A stretch of 64,000 bases of DNA from Diatrype stigma (GCA_022225965.2 JAKJXP020000027.1:372001-436000), one strand, 5' to 3'; shown: positions 43,212 to 55,783, counted from the first letter of the stretch. The notes: a model not told the origin generated them from the sequence alone. Numbers and translations: made by a program.

Positions 43212-46200
43212 GGGCGACGATGTAGTAGGATATACATAGTCAAGGGTCGCTACCATACACTTGTCTGAATAAACCTTATACTGCCAATATCCAAACTTAA
43301 GTCTAAACTGCTCGTCATGATTGAGAACGTCGAATACTGCTATTGCTAAATTCTTCATTTTTGCCAACTAGCCATCTCCATAGCGTCAAGACGATAGATA
43401 TATGCTCTTACATAGTTGTTGATGCCGATGTCGCTTCGCAAGACGACGTACAGCCTCCATACCCGCTTGAAGCGTGCATCATTCCCGTATATACTCCTGG
43501 CCCCATCGCATTGCATGGCGGCTGAAGCACGCCTCAGCGGCTATTCTGCCGAATGTCACGCTGAGACATTAGAATGGATACTGCCTAGCTCTGTGTGACC
43601 CGACTTGCCATGCGTTTCTGGATCAGCTGGAGAAGCCTGGTTAAGCCGAATGATTTTCAAGTATCAGGTATCTTCGGTTCAATCAGATACGGATATACGT
43701 AGGTCCATATCGTGGTGACCCGTTCCGGATTGTCGGGTCGGGACCGCATCTCCTGAGCTAGACGTTTACTTACCAGCAGACGGTAACAGCAATCGCACGT
43801 TGGAATCGCACCTGCGGAAACGGGAATGGGTGCATTCCGAAGCGCATCCGATATGTCCGCCAAGTTAGTGTCACCATTGCGGCTCACCCGAGACTCGCAT
43901 TGCACGCTACCTACCAACCCCGCAGGTATATTGGTTATGAAGTAACGTCCGCCATCCTTCGATACAACGCAGGAGAAAGTCCTACGCATACTCCAGTTCG
44001 TAAAACCCGTGGCCTGATTATCTGACGGTGCTATACGGTGTTATATCTTGGGGTAGTTCCTCGGAGCTCCTATTGGTTCGACATCTAGCTGGATCATGGT
44101 TGCAAGCCCTCCTGCCCTCCTGCCCTCCTATCATAAAACAAGGATTGGGTTTACCTAAAGCCGTTATACATAACGCCGGGCACCCGGCGCATGAATGAGG
44201 TTTCGTGCCCGTGTCCTGGGAGATGACCCAACGCCTCGAAAGAGTGTTATTCCCCGTTTGCGCGACTCTCCCGAATGAGGCAGGTTTAGGCCAAACCTAC
44301 CTAGCCTGGGTAGATGGCCATGCTTTCCAAGGAAGCTAAGTCGCCTCGAAGATAACCAGCCCAGGAAACGAATGTAACCTTTTCTCGTAATCCCGTGACG
44401 AAAACGAACTGTGTCTGTATTGGAAAAGCTTGAGGTTCGATAGCATTTGTTGAGTTATCATGAGCGGCCGAGGACCCCTTGAGTGTAAGCCATGTGTTTT
44501 CGATTGATTGATTAGCTTCGACCGTGAGGGCCTTGTTGTGCAAGATGCGAGAGTGGGCAAAGCCTTGGTTATATACCTACTTCTTACTTTGCTCTTCGAC
44601 CTATAAGCTGGCACGTATCATGTGAGCAGGAAGCTTCATAGGTAAGTAGGTAGATATGTATTGAAACTGGTTAATTGAAACTAGTTAATTGAAACTAGAA
44701 TAATTCGGACATTGAAACTGTTAGTCTCAGCTGCAAGTTTCCGTGAACTTCAAAGGCCAGAAGCAGAAAGTCTTGATCTCGCGGGGTTCTAACAGGTAGT
44801 TTAGTGTTTCTACCGCCCAATAGGGAACCCACCATCCCACCCCGCGTGTGCCCAATGAGAAGCCTAGCGCTAACCGTACACCTCATGTTCAAGGTAATTT
44901 CTTTATCGGACGCCCCTTTCTCTGCGGTGTGGCGGGTCTGCCCCTTGTCCGAGATCCCACGCTCGGCCAATGAAAACTTGCTCGTTTTTTGTAGCTCACG
45001 GCACCCCCCACCACGGAGAAAGGAAACCACGACGTCGAGGGAATCTGACGTCTACCTCCTACCTAGGTCTGCGTGTGTCTGCGTGTCTGCGTGTGTCTTT
45101 GTGGTCTGCATGGTCTGCAACTTCCCGACTTCTCCTGGAGTGAAAACGATCCATGATTGCAGACGCCTAGTGCTAGCCCGCATGGTCTGCACAGCCCAAC
45201 CCTGCGAAATCATAAGCCAGAGTAAGAGTGGCCAGGCATTGCTAGCAACTTAAATTCAAACCCACGGTGAATCCACGCCGCAGAAGTTGGAACAAGGCCG
45301 CAAGCCCCCATGAGCGCATCGGACTCGCTCCAACAACACTGCGCTGGCTTGGTGGATCTGGAAACTCGACCTTTTCTTCACATGGCCCTCCGTCATTCGA
45401 CCAACGACTGGGAGAGCATTCCTTCCTTCGCAACAACAAGCCCCATCTGAAACCTAGAGTCTGGTTACACCAACGAGAAAAACTTGCCGACGCCGGAATC
45501 CCCCGTCATCTTACTGCATCGTCTACTCAGCTCAGCCTGCCCAGCCAAGGCGTCTCTACGTTATATAGGCCCGTCGCTTTTGATCAGTCGTCTATCAATT
45601 CGCGGGATCAGCGGCACCTCTTGGGCCGGTCCTGTGCCGCTGTAAGGGAAAGCCCCTCCTTCCCTCCCGGCCCGTTCACTGCTCAACGAAATCTCCACGC
45701 ACAGGTGTGAAAGCATTCCAGGGCAGACTTATACGTTGGGACTGGAATCCCGCAACCTCGTGGTCCACTCGTTGTAGATGCCCCTTCAAATCATTTTTTC
45801 ACATATAAGCGTTCTCGGTCCCTGTTGAGTCAGCTGCTGCATAGCTTTGGACTGAAAGGAGAGTAATTGGCATCCGACTTTGTCAGTGACGACCTATCTT
45901 TTACGCTACCGACCAAGCGCCGAATTACACCACGACTCCTTTCAAAAATTGTTACTCTCATGATTGCCGTTGATATCAACCAATTGGACAGGGGGTAATT
46001 CGGTACTTGACCTTCCTTTTGATTTGGAACCTCTTTCTACTCAACATCTACTCGAACCTCGAGCTGCCGGGACTGGGAGTTGTTGAGACGGGGTTGCCGT
46101 GAAGATCGACCTGTTCGTTCTACTCCTTGGGCTTGAATTGCGCATCCCCCTTTTGCCCCAAATCTCACACCATATAGCGTGCTACAACTTAAAAAGGGGC

Positions 46201-46466
46201 ACCGGCCGCAGCAGTGAACCAGTTTCTTGTTCTCAACCATATAGTCACCAAACACAGTTTTGGCTAGACTACCTCAATGTAAGATGCAATTGCTAGTTGG
46301 TGAGATAGGCTTTAACACGCATCTCTTAGTCAAGCCTATCGCCCAGCGCCCATGTGCAATCCTTGACGCGCAGGCAGCAAAGCAGAATTGTATGATCAGG
46401 TTGTACGAAGAAGCATCCTCCCGACTGCATGACTACGCGACATCGTAATACCCACCACCGCTCACA
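43212..46466. other. Intergenic region of 3.3 kb with one doubtful fragment
   Basis: Spacer between the splicing factor and the copper-fist regulator. It contains a TCTGCGTG-type repeat at about 45066-45120 and one minus-strand frame (43657-43989) described separately. The last 1 kb may be the long leader of the copper-fist gene. Confidence 0.45.
43657..43989 (-). CDS. Small open frame of uncertain reality
   Basis: A 110-codon frame with protein-like composition (for example GGRYFITNIPAGLVGSVQC and CDCCYRLL). The open frame continues about 14 codons upstream of its ATG without another start. It contains a good internal donor, GTAAGTAAAC, just after CYRLL. It could be an exon of a short unrecognised gene or a remnant. 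I recognise no family, and there is no signal peptide or membrane helix. Confidence 0.2.
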   Translation of the reverse strand: MRRTFSCVVSKDGGRYFITNIPAGLVGSVQCESRVSRNGDTNLADISDALRNAPIPVSAGAIPTCDCCYRLLVSKRLAQEMRSRPDNPERVTTIWTYVYPYLIEPKIPDT

Positions 46467-48238
46467 ATGCCCACCTTCGACGGGCAGAAAGTAGCCTGGT
46501 AAGTTACCGCATCTCATCCTGTCATCCCCTATGAAAACCCAACCGCCTATGAGGTGTTACCGATATACCCCGGGCCAGCAGCGAGCTTTCTTCGCGCGAA
46601 GCATCACAGTTGAAACAGTTTGCTTAATTCAATGTATCGACTATACATGTGACTAACAATTCTACTCAACTACTCAGCATGGCATGCATTCGTGGACACC
46701 GGTCTTCAAAATGCAACCATACAGATCGTCTAATGATAGCAGTTCGGAAACCAGGTCGGCCACTGAGTTCGTGTCCTCATTTACCAGGTGCCCGTTGTGG
46801 GTGCAGCAATGTGCTCGCAGCCTTACCACGCCAAACGAACTGCGGTTGCCCCAAACCTGACGATCTCAGTTCTACGAAAGGCTCCAGTTCGCCTAACGAC
46901 GCCAATTCTACTACCGACACCAATTCCACCATTGGAACCGTCTCTAATGCCGATACTGGCGTAGCCGAGGGGAGTTGCTGTACCAATGGATCTCGTCCTT
47001 CGGACAGCTTTAATGGCCAGCCGATAGAAGAAAAGAGTGAATTGTTAAAAATATTGGATAGTCCACCTGTGTCCCCGACAAAGCCGATCTCCCGAGTTGA
47101 GAAGAAATCGTCTAGGAAGCAATCGATACAAAAGCAACCGTTCAACCCGGCCAAGCTAGAGCGCATGGATACGAACAACCTCAATATCATGCCTTCGATG
47201 TCATCGAGGACCCAACACGAGCCTATCTCTATGGGCCCAATCGCTTCTCCAGCTACGATGCCACTGTTTGGAGATGGCTACCATCAGCAGGGGGCCAACA
47301 ATTCCTTCACTCCCAATGGAGATTATCAAACACAACCGTTACCACCTTGGCCTTCGATAGCAAATTTTCCAGCCAACGAAACAAATGGTGTCTCCCCAAA
47401 CACCAACGTAAATGGAACAGATGGGGTCCCAAGTTGTTGTTCGGGTAGGTCCAACTCAACACATGGGAATCCAAGATCAGATTTGAGATCGGCTTTCCAG
47501 AGCGTTTCAAAGCAGTCGCAACCACAACTACAACAGATACATGTACAGGTTTCTCCACAGCAAGCCTGGAATTCACCCAATTTTGGCCCTCGAAACTTTC
47601 CTGTGAATGGTAACATGCTGCCACCAAGTCAAACAATATCATACGAGCTGCAACACCCAGCTCCATACTACAGCCAAGTGTCCATGCAGTCATACCCCCC
47701 ATCATGGGGATCTATCGCCCACCCTTTACATCTTGCCCAATACCAACAATTCATAGACAATTCGTCACAAACCGGATTGCAAGGCTCTTACCAAATCCCA
47801 CAGTCTCCGATAGACATCCATGCCAATGATATAGGCGCGCTCACGGATCATCAGTGTTCCTGTGGGAAGGACTGCCAGTGCATCGGGTGTCCCGCTCATC
47901 CTTACAACAATCCTACACAAGAACTCATCTGGGATGCGATGAAATTCCAATTTGATGACGATACACCTAACGGCCATGCTCATACGAATGGGATTATCGA
48001 CAGCGACGGCGCGAAGCCAGTGAAAGATAGAATGACACACCTAGATGGCATGTCTCCAGCGGTGTCAACGACCCCTTCGGATTCATCATCCCCGCCGGAC
48101 CAGGGAGATCCAACCTACCAGGCAGAAAATTATATATTTGTGTCATACCCGCCGCCACCGGGAGCAGTGGATACCTGTCCTTGCGGCCCTGCGTGTGAAT
48201 GCATCGACTGCGTTATCCATCGGTCTTTGGACAACTGA
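46467..48238 (+). CDS. Copper-fist transcription factor (MAC1/GRISEA-like) with two Cys-rich copper-sensing motifs
   Basis: A 32-base first exon (46467-46498) joins exon 46678-48238 as TG|C and gives 530 residues. The N-terminal copper fist is complete: zinc ligands Cys11, Cys14, Cys23 and His25 in ACMACIRGHRSSKCNH, then the minor-groove element KPGRP and a Cys-rich GARCGC / NCGC extension. The middle is long, Asn/Ser/Pro/Gln-rich and disordered. Two copies of C-x-C-x3-C-x-C-x2-C-x2-H lie at 404-418 and 511-525, matching the REP motifs by which yeast Mac1-type factors sense Cu(I). GRISEA of Podospora is the better filamentous comparison. Such factors activate high-affinity copper uptake when copper is low. 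An Ace1/Cuf1-like role cannot be excluded. Confidence 0.9.
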
Positions 48239-48891
48239 TTAGGGGCATCTGGTCTATGCATATTCTAAACGGTCTAGGATTTCGGTAGACCCAGTATGCA
48301 AGATGTGTTTTTGACCGCATTGTTAGGAGTTGGTGGGCATCTAAATGTGTTTGCTATAGGTTCTGGTGAATCAGCCAAACTTCATTGGGATGGGGTTTTG
48401 TCGCGTCTTGCTCATAAGCATGGCTTAAATTGGCATCCAAACTCATCTGAGACGTTTGAGGTGGTCAATTGGGATGTCAATATAGGGATCAGATCTAGTT
48501 ATAGTAGCTGAGCTCTTGCTGGCAGTCGCTTGTTCTGCAGTGACACGAGTGTAGAGGCCAATAAGTCAGGCCTCTCCCATAAGCTCTCATCCCAGTAACT
48601 GGGATGGGGGTGCAATCCGTGTCTAGCAGCAGTTTCTACATGCGTCTTTACCTCATAGCGGGTAGTATATAGTACCTAGGTAGGGAGCTGCCCTGCCCTG
48701 CTGCCCTGCTGCCCTGCTGCCTAGATCTCAACTCGATCCGAGGTCGGGGTTTAACCCCGAGAGCCCCACCTTGAGCCATGAATCTCCGCTACTGGGGATT
48801 TCGTGATTTCATAGCGCTCTTGTGATATGAAAATGGCGATGTTCTTCAACAACTACCCAGAAGCCCTGGTTGAGGGCCATATCAGTGGAAA
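48239..48891. other. Intergenic spacer
   Basis: 650 bases between the copper-fist gene and the His-rich MFS gene, with a CTGCC tandem repeat at about 48688-48721. No gene seen. Confidence 0.55.
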
Positions 48892-51464
48892 ATGTCTGGA
48901 ATGGTGCGGCCATTCAAGTGGTTCTACCACGAGTTCGGAATACATTCGATCCACGAGACCGGCCGAAATGCCTATCTCATGATATTCGCCAGGACGTGCC
49001 GCATGTTCGCGTACGGGACGAACTCGCTGATCCTTGGTATGTTCTACATTCGGGGAGAGGGAGTAGGAGAGGGGGTGGGAATGGGAGAGAGAAGAAGAAA
49101 GAGGGGACTTACTGAGATGAGCTGGCAGCTATCTTCTTCTCGGCGCTCGAGTTCTCCGACCACCAGATCGGCCTGTTCATGACCCTGACCCTGCTGGGCG
49201 ACGTGTTCCTGGGGACCCTCCTCACGCTCGTGGCCGACCAGCTCGGCCGCCGCCGCGTCCTGCTCGGCGGCTCGTTCCTCATGGTCCTGAGCGGCATCGT
49301 CTTCGCCGTCTTCGAGAACTTCTGGCTCCTACTCTTCGCCGCCGTCGTCGGCGTCATCAGCATTACCGGCGGCGACTTCGGTCCTTTTCGGAGCATCGAG
49401 GAGTGAGTCCATCCTCTTTGCTCATTTCGTCTGTCTACCTACTCGTCTACCTGTCTACCTGTTTTGGGGATGATGACGAAGGCAGCCCCAGCCAGTAGGC
49501 AGGCAAGCGAGTGAGGCGCCGGAAAGGGGGCGGCGCTCTTACCTCCTTTTCTCTCTGTCTACATCTCACGGACTTCTTCCTTCCTCCAGGCTAATAAATG
49601 AGACCGTCAACTAACTGTGATCAGATCTATCTTGTCGCAGCTCACGACCCCATCCACGAGATCGGACGTCTTGGCCTGGTCAGTAGCTTCTGTCAAGTAG
49701 TCTAGTCCAGCTTGACTCCATGCCCAGACTCAGCACCTATAGGTTCCAAACCTGGCACTTTCAAGACCAGGTTACTAACGCAGGAGCTTTCGCTAGGTAC
49801 GTCACGGCGTCCACCCTAGGATCCTCCATCGGCAGCGAAGCTTCCGGGCGGATTCTGCACTATCTCCAGGATACCAAAGGCTGGACACCCGTCGACGCGT
49901 ACCATGCGCTGTTCTGGGTCTACGCCGTGATGGGCCTCGTGAACGCCTTGAACGTACTGCTCTTAACTAGCGACTGCGAGATGGACCAGGACAAAGAGGC
50001 CTATGCCCAGCTACCGCAGAGCGAGAACGAGACCGCCGCAGCAGCGCCGGAGCCGGCGGTGGAAGCCACCACCGCCACCGGCCACGTTACTACGGATGGC
50101 AACAGCCACAACCACCATCACCATCACCATCACCATCACCACGGCAGAGCGAAGAACTGGGCCAGCAGGAGTGCCTCCTGGCTCACCTCGCGCCTGGCGC
50201 AGATCTCGGCCCCGACCCGCTCCGTCATGTACAAGCTGTGGTTCCTGCTGGCGCTCGACTCCGTGGCCGATGGCATGGTGCCCTACTCGCTGACCAACTA
50301 CTACATGGACATCAAGTTCAAGCCGGCCAAGTCGACGCTCGGCGACGTGCAGTCGGCCGCGTACAGTAAGCAATTTTCTCGAAATCATTACTTTACCTAC
50401 CTCCCTATCTATCTATCTATCTATCTAGCATGTCTCTGGTACGACCTGTTTAGAATCCTTCCCGAGTAGTCATATATGGATAAGTTTTCCTTGAGAAGGA
50501 AAGAAAGAATAAAGCAGAGAGAGAGAGAAGACGAAAAAGGAAAAAAGAGGGGGAAAAAAAGCACATAGCTACCCCCATGACTCTTCCAGCGCTGAACCCA
50601 GACGCAGTGCTAGGCGCCATCTCGGCCGTGTTCGCGGGCCCGCTGGCGCGCAAGATCGGGCTCGTCAACACGATGGTGTTCACGCACGCGCCGTCGTCGG
50701 CGGCGGTGCTGCTGTTTCCCTTGCCGCCGGCGTCGGCGTTCGGGCTCGTCGTCCTGCTGCTGCTCGTCCGCGCCGGGCTCAACATGATGGACCAGGCGCC
50801 CCGCACCGCCCTCATCGCCGCCGTCGTCCGCCCCCGCGAGCGCACCGCCGTCATGGGCGTCACCTCCACCCTGCGCACCCTCGCCTCCATGGCCGGGCCC
50901 GGCATCACGGGGCTGCTCGCCGCCGGCGGCCGCTTCTGGGTCGCCTTCGTCGTCGCCGGCGCCTGCCGCCTCGCCTACGACTTCGGCCTGTGGGCTGTCT
51001 TTGTGAACGTGCGGCTGCACCAGCATGAGCGGGAGGGAGGGGGAGGGGGAGGGGGAGGAAAGCCCGGTAGTGATGATGGTGATGATGATGGCGATGGCGA
51101 CGGTGGCCATCGCCGTGGTGGGAGGAATGGTAGACGACGCCAGGGAGATGAGGAGGAGGTGTTGGAGCTGGCGCGGCTGTCTCCGTCCTCCCCCTCGCCT
51201 AGGCTTTCGGCTGCCTTTTCTGTTGCTTCTTCTTCTTTGGCGGATGGTGGTAGTAGTGATGATAGTGATGATGAAGATGACGATGACGATAGCGACGACG
51301 TGGTCAAGCTGGGCTCCCAGACGACGGCTTTCCCGGCATCGAGGTCGGCTGCTGCTGCTGCTGCTGGGTCCGGGTCTGGGTCGCTTCAGGTCCCGAGAGC
51401 GATGGGGCAGGGCGATACCGTGAGGAGTAGGAGCCCGCATCGGGCGAGGGCGCCGGATGCGTGA
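48892..51464 (+). CDS. MFS transporter with a ten-histidine central loop
   Basis: Five exons (48892-49036, 49129-49402, 49625-49678, 49797-50365, 50590-51464) join in frame to give 638 residues. The last acceptor could also be 50601, which keeps the frame and removes four residues. Features are IHETGRNAYLMIFARTCRMF before TM1, ADQLGRRRVLL (the MFS loop 2-3 motif), TPSTRSDVLAW across intron 3, and PLARKIGL plus ERTAVMG in the second half. The loop between the two six-helix halves has ten consecutive His (264-273). The tail after ~TM12 is Gly/Asp/Arg-rich, with acidic runs. Close relatives are, as I recall, widespread uncharacterised ascomycete transporters. His-rich loops occur in metal transporters, but the substrate is not shown here. 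Confidence 0.82.
50406..50428. repeat. (ATCT)n microsatellite in intron 4 of the MFS gene
   Basis: Five to six TATC units just after the GTAAGC donor. Confidence 0.85.
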
Positions 51465-51919
51465 TGTTGGACCTGGTCGAGTCTGGTCCGACCTACTTTT
51501 GGGTACAGGCTTGCTTGCGCTTTGGAGACGCGTTGGGTTTTGGTGGAAGGGGTTTTCGCTTCTCTGGATCTAGTTCTCGAAGGGTGAAGTTGCAAGGACG
51601 AATGAAACTCGTTGGCTTAGGTATGCTTAAAGGGAGGCGGAAATAAGGTTAAAGGCAGTGGGTGTATCTTGAAGAGGCTTGGGAAATTCTCTTTACCTCA
51701 CGTATAGATGTATAGGTCTCAATATAGAGCCATGAAAGTGTATCAACCAATATATCAATACCCGATTTAGCTAGATAGGTAGATGAAAGGCCGCAGTAAG
51801 GCACTTTGTATAAGAGGAAATCTTTAGACGGCATTCATATGCCGCGTTCCCCAGCCCCGGCCCTATCAATCCAAACGCCTGTTCGCATTCGTTCATTCAT
51901 TCTACCAATTATCCCTATT
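51465..51919. other. Convergent intergenic spacer
   Basis: 3' flanks of the His-rich MFS gene and the dehydrogenase. No gene seen. Confidence 0.6.
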
Positions 51920-53140
51920 TCATTCCGCATCACGCCTCTTCACGAACTCGGTCCGGAAGTCAAGCCCGGCATCCTGCCTCACAACGCCATACAGCGACGA
52001 CGAGTCCAGCGCCCTAGGGGCAGCAGCAGACCCAGACCCGCCATTTCCCCCGTCCCTCTTCCCCTCCACCTCCTCCTCAGCCCACGCCTTAGCGCGCCTC
52101 AGATGGCCGAGCGCGAGCTCGGCGGCAGGGAGCGGGGCGCCGGCGCGCCGGCCCAGCGCGACGCCGTGGCCGACGTCCTTGAGGGCCAGGTCGAGGCCCG
52201 ACCAAGGCGCCTGGCCGCGGCCGGGCAAGTACACGCCACTCATGCGCACCGAGTCCGAGTGCGCCACGGCGCCGAAGTTGCGCTCCAGCAGGGCCTCGAC
52301 CGCCGCCGCCGGGAGCCCCGTCTTCTCCGCGAACACGTGCGCCTCGGCGATGAGCTCCATCAGGCCGGCCATGAGGAAGTTTCTTTTTTTTTGTTTCTTT
52401 CTTTAGCTAAAAAGTACTTTACCCAGCCTCGCTCACGCAGCACTCACCCAGTCGTCTTCAGCAGCATGGCCTGCTCCGGCGCCTCGCCGACCCTCAGCAC
52501 CTCGCGCGCGACGACGCCCTCGAGGAAGGGCGCGACGCGCTCGAAGGCCGCCGCCGCGCCCGCGAAGGCCACCAGCAGCCGCCCGGCCTCCGCGACCGGC
52601 GTCGCGCCGAACACGGGCGCGGCGGCGAAGTCGGCGCCCGCGCGGCGCAGGCGCGCCGTCGCTGCCTTCGTCGTGTCCGGGTGCACCGTCGTCGTGTCGA
52701 CTACCGTCTTGCCGGCGATGTCTCCCGGTCCGGAATCGATGATCTGTTCGATGATGGACTGGACCGCTTCGTCGTCGCTTGCCTGTTTTTGTTGTGTAAT
52801 GTCAATAATGGCAAATAAATCGGGTATATCACTACGAAAAATGGAAAGGGGGGAAGCAAAACACGTGGTGGTGCCTTCGGTCGATTGGTTGATTGTTTTC
52901 AGAACGTACAGATATGAAGATCACGTCGCTGTCGGCAGCCACCGCAGCCACCGACGCGCACCTCGTCCCCCCGAGCGCCTCCAGGGCATCGCCCTTCGAC
53001 GCCGTGCGGTTGAAGAACCGCAGCGGCGGCAAGCCCTGCGCCACCAGGTGTCTGTGGATGTTCTTCGCCATGGCGTTCCCCATGCTTCCGAGACCTATCC
53101 AGCCGAGCCGGATCCCCGGGGCTGTAGTTGGGGAGGCCAT
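51920..53140 (-). CDS. Beta-hydroxyacid dehydrogenase (3-hydroxyisobutyrate dehydrogenase-like)
   Basis: Exons 53140-52910, 52782-52448 and 52382-51920 join in frame and give 342 residues. The N-terminal Rossmann motif is WIGLGSMGNAMAKNI (Gly16, Gly18, Gly21). NRTASK at the end of strand 2 suggests NADP(H) rather than NAD. The substrate-binding motif of the family is replaced by VVDTTTVHPDTT and PVFGATPVAEAGRL. Lys186 in LLKTTGN is the conserved catalytic lysine, and Asn190 follows as expected. The C-terminal half is the usual all-helical domain. These enzymes oxidise or reduce small 3-hydroxy or 2-oxo acids; the fungal paralogue group is mostly uncharacterised. No clear mitochondrial presequence is seen, so a cytosolic location is likely. 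Confidence 0.85.
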
Positions 53141-54272
53141 TATGGTGGTTCTGTGAAAGCTTGCACTGCGTAAATGACGTGAGCTGAGTTCGGGAGAGCT
53201 CTGTGCGAGGCGAGGTATCACTCTGTTCGAAGTAGGGAGGCACAGTGTAGGTTTGGTTATATAAAGAAGTACGGGGGCGCAGTTCGCCACCCAAGATGGA
53301 TAGGTAAGTGCTATCCTTTGGTAGCCATAGGAGAAACCGGTGCTTACCGTCCTCTGCTGTTCTGTATAGATATGGCACCACTGCCAAACTGCGTGATCCT
53401 AATTAGAATCTCGAGATGATGGATCTAGTCTAGGCACGCATGGAACGCTTTAGCACGAATAATCCAAGTCTTTTACGCAAAGAAGTACTATACTCTTTAG
53501 TCTCGCAGATGATCGTGAGCTTATTGGATGGGCGTTCTGGATGATACCGAATTGGGCAGTTCCAACTCGGTCCGTTAGCGGGACAGGGAATATTCCAGCG
53601 TTTCTGGATTTCCTCCAGCTTTGGAATAGGCACTCACTACGAGAGGAGCGTACCTGGTATAAAGAACTGCTGGCCTTCAAGATGTGTGCCGTTATTACAG
53701 GTGAATACTCGTCAGAGTCACTGTCAAAACGTCCCGCGGAGTTGCCTGGTATCGTACCTGGCCCAATCATAACGTTTACAGGAGGGTAGTTAGAAGACCC
53801 TGGATCAGCTAGCATGCCGATAGCGCAACCTAGTGCCCGTTACCCCTGGATTCGGTTAGAAACCGTGCTATACGCAGTATAGACTTTGGATCAGAATAAA
53901 GTCAACGTCCTTCACTACTTGTGACCGGACCACCCGTATACCTACGTATATATGGCAGATATGGACAACAACCTTACCAAATATTCAAAAATGAAGATAG
54001 ATAACACTGCTCTCTACCCCAGTATTTCAGATCTTGGCTCCTATTCAAAGCCAGCAAGGCCTGAATGTCAAGTTACCCCTGAGTAAACACCCAACCAAAT
54101 TCAATAAACTATGAAAACTATAAATTTAGAACGGCCATTTCCTTTCCATAGCCAGTCTAAAATATATCCTCCAACTAGTTGTTCCACATAATTTCTGAAC
54201 GCCAAATCCCTACTAAGAAGCTATCGTGTATGTCAGGTGGAAGTGGCTCTACATATTCCCGACTCGTGGTCC
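53141..54272. other. Intergenic spacer
   Basis: Between the dehydrogenase start and the unrecognised coiled-coil gene. Short open frames lie on both strands near 53.45-53.8 kb without coding character. Confidence 0.5.
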
Positions 54273-55783
54273 TCACATACCTTTTGGCACAAGGGGCTTA
54301 CAGTCCTCTGTTATCCTTACGAGGTCTGCTAGTAACCGCGGCCTTTCATTCTCAGGGGCTTTCCCGGCTATTTCGCACTTATCCGCGATCTGCTTCCATA
54401 TATTCCCCGGGCCGTTGTTGCCCTTCTGCACCTGCCCCAGCGCGAACTCCAGCACGTCTTCGAACCTTTTGGTCTCCGCTTCCACGGCCTTGAGCCTAGG
54501 CTCGAGCCTCTCGAGCTTGGCCTGGGCGGCCTTGACGGCAATCTTGTGCAGTCTGAACTCCTCTCGGTTGTCGTGTTCCACCAGGCTGATATATTTGGCC
54601 TGGTACTCAACGAACGCCGTGTAGATCTCGGGGAGCTGTGCCCTCGTCTCGCTGCCCTTTTCCCCTAACAGCCTGTCTCCGAGGGGGGTTGTCAACCATC
54701 GAGACACGACAAAGACGGACTCATGGTTATAGGCAGGTAGGTTGGACAGCTCTCCCTTCCCCATCATCGCGTCGATCGCTCTTTGTGGCAGGTCTAGGCT
54801 GGTGAGCAGCTTCTGGCTCGCTAGGTGGAAAGCGAAATTGTTGAAGCACACGAATTTGAAGCGCGTAGTCTTGTTGGCTTCGCCGGTCTGAGGGTACGGA
54901 TACGCGATCTTGCAGAAGTCGGAGATCGCACTGTTGATATCGGATACGTGAATGCGGTAGTCCGGGCCGAACCGGTCACTGGCTTGGTGCTTGATGACGC
55001 CGGCGAGCCTCTTCGAAGCGGCATTGCCCGCCGCTATGGTTGGATTGCAGAGCTTGGGGAAGTTCCCGATGCTGTGCCGGAGAACCGCGACAAAGACCTG
55101 TCGTCTTCGATGGTCTGTAGCTTGGTTTAGTATATGCTAACTAGGTTGAGCTATATATAGGTCACGAAGCTGCAAGGGGCCACCTTAACTGTTGCTAGGG
55201 AACCTCACCGACAGGAACTACTTGTTCCACTCCGAGGAGCGCGCCTTTGTACGCTTCCTCGGTCTCCTGGATGTCCGTCTCGCTCTCGGCGATCAAGTGA
55301 CGCTTGATGCTCCGCATTATATCCACATAATATTGCATATCCTTTGCGTCTGTGATGGCTTTATGCGGTTCCCACCGAAGGACAGGAAGGATGGGCAGCG
55401 GGCCTGTGCCAGTATCTGTCTCCAGCCTACCCTCCGAGCTACTTGGCTCCTGTGATGCACCTGGAGCTGGCTGGCCTCGAGAAGGCAAGTTCACAACAGG
55501 CTTGCCTGGTAGCCTTTCGCTAACAGGGTGCTCCTCGATGGCAGAAATTGGCAGCGTCGAGACATCAGGGGCCGCTGGATCATTGAGATCAGGATCGTCG
55601 ACCAGATCCTTAGGCGCTTTAGCCCAAACCTCCTAGATAGGGTGTCAGCTAGCACAAAAACAGAAACATAAAAAAATATATCCAGGCACAAACCTGTCTG
55701 GTCACCAGGTCGAACTCGAGGTCGCCGAGGCGGATTAGCCGGTTATTCGGTACAGCTCTGGTTGGCTGCTGCTTGCTGGACAT
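54273..55783 (-). CDS. Unrecognised protein with a C-terminal coiled coil
   Basis: Three exons (55783-55694, 55632-55209, 55114-54273) join in frame and give 451 residues. Exon 3 was found by extending the frame upstream of its first ATG, where it reads VAVLRHSIGNFPKLCNPTIA with no stop. The N-terminus has MSSKQQPTRAVPNNRLIRL and a Pro/Ser-rich stretch. The middle (~120-330) looks folded and helical (MQYYVDIMRSIKRHLIAESE, FKFVCFNNFAFHLASQKLL). Residues ~355-415 (AAQAKLERLEPRLKAVEAE) have heptad character. There is no signal peptide or membrane segment. I do not recognise a family or a function. Codon use and splice signals look normal, so it is probably a real, lineage-limited gene. Confidence 0.68.

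Noticed and set aside
45267..45710. 147-codon open frame upstream of the copper-fist gene
   Set aside because: No recognisable features and random-looking composition; probably leader or spacer.
51806..53173. 455-codon plus-strand frame
   Set aside because: Antisense shadow of the beta-hydroxyacid dehydrogenase; GC-rich third positions keep it open.
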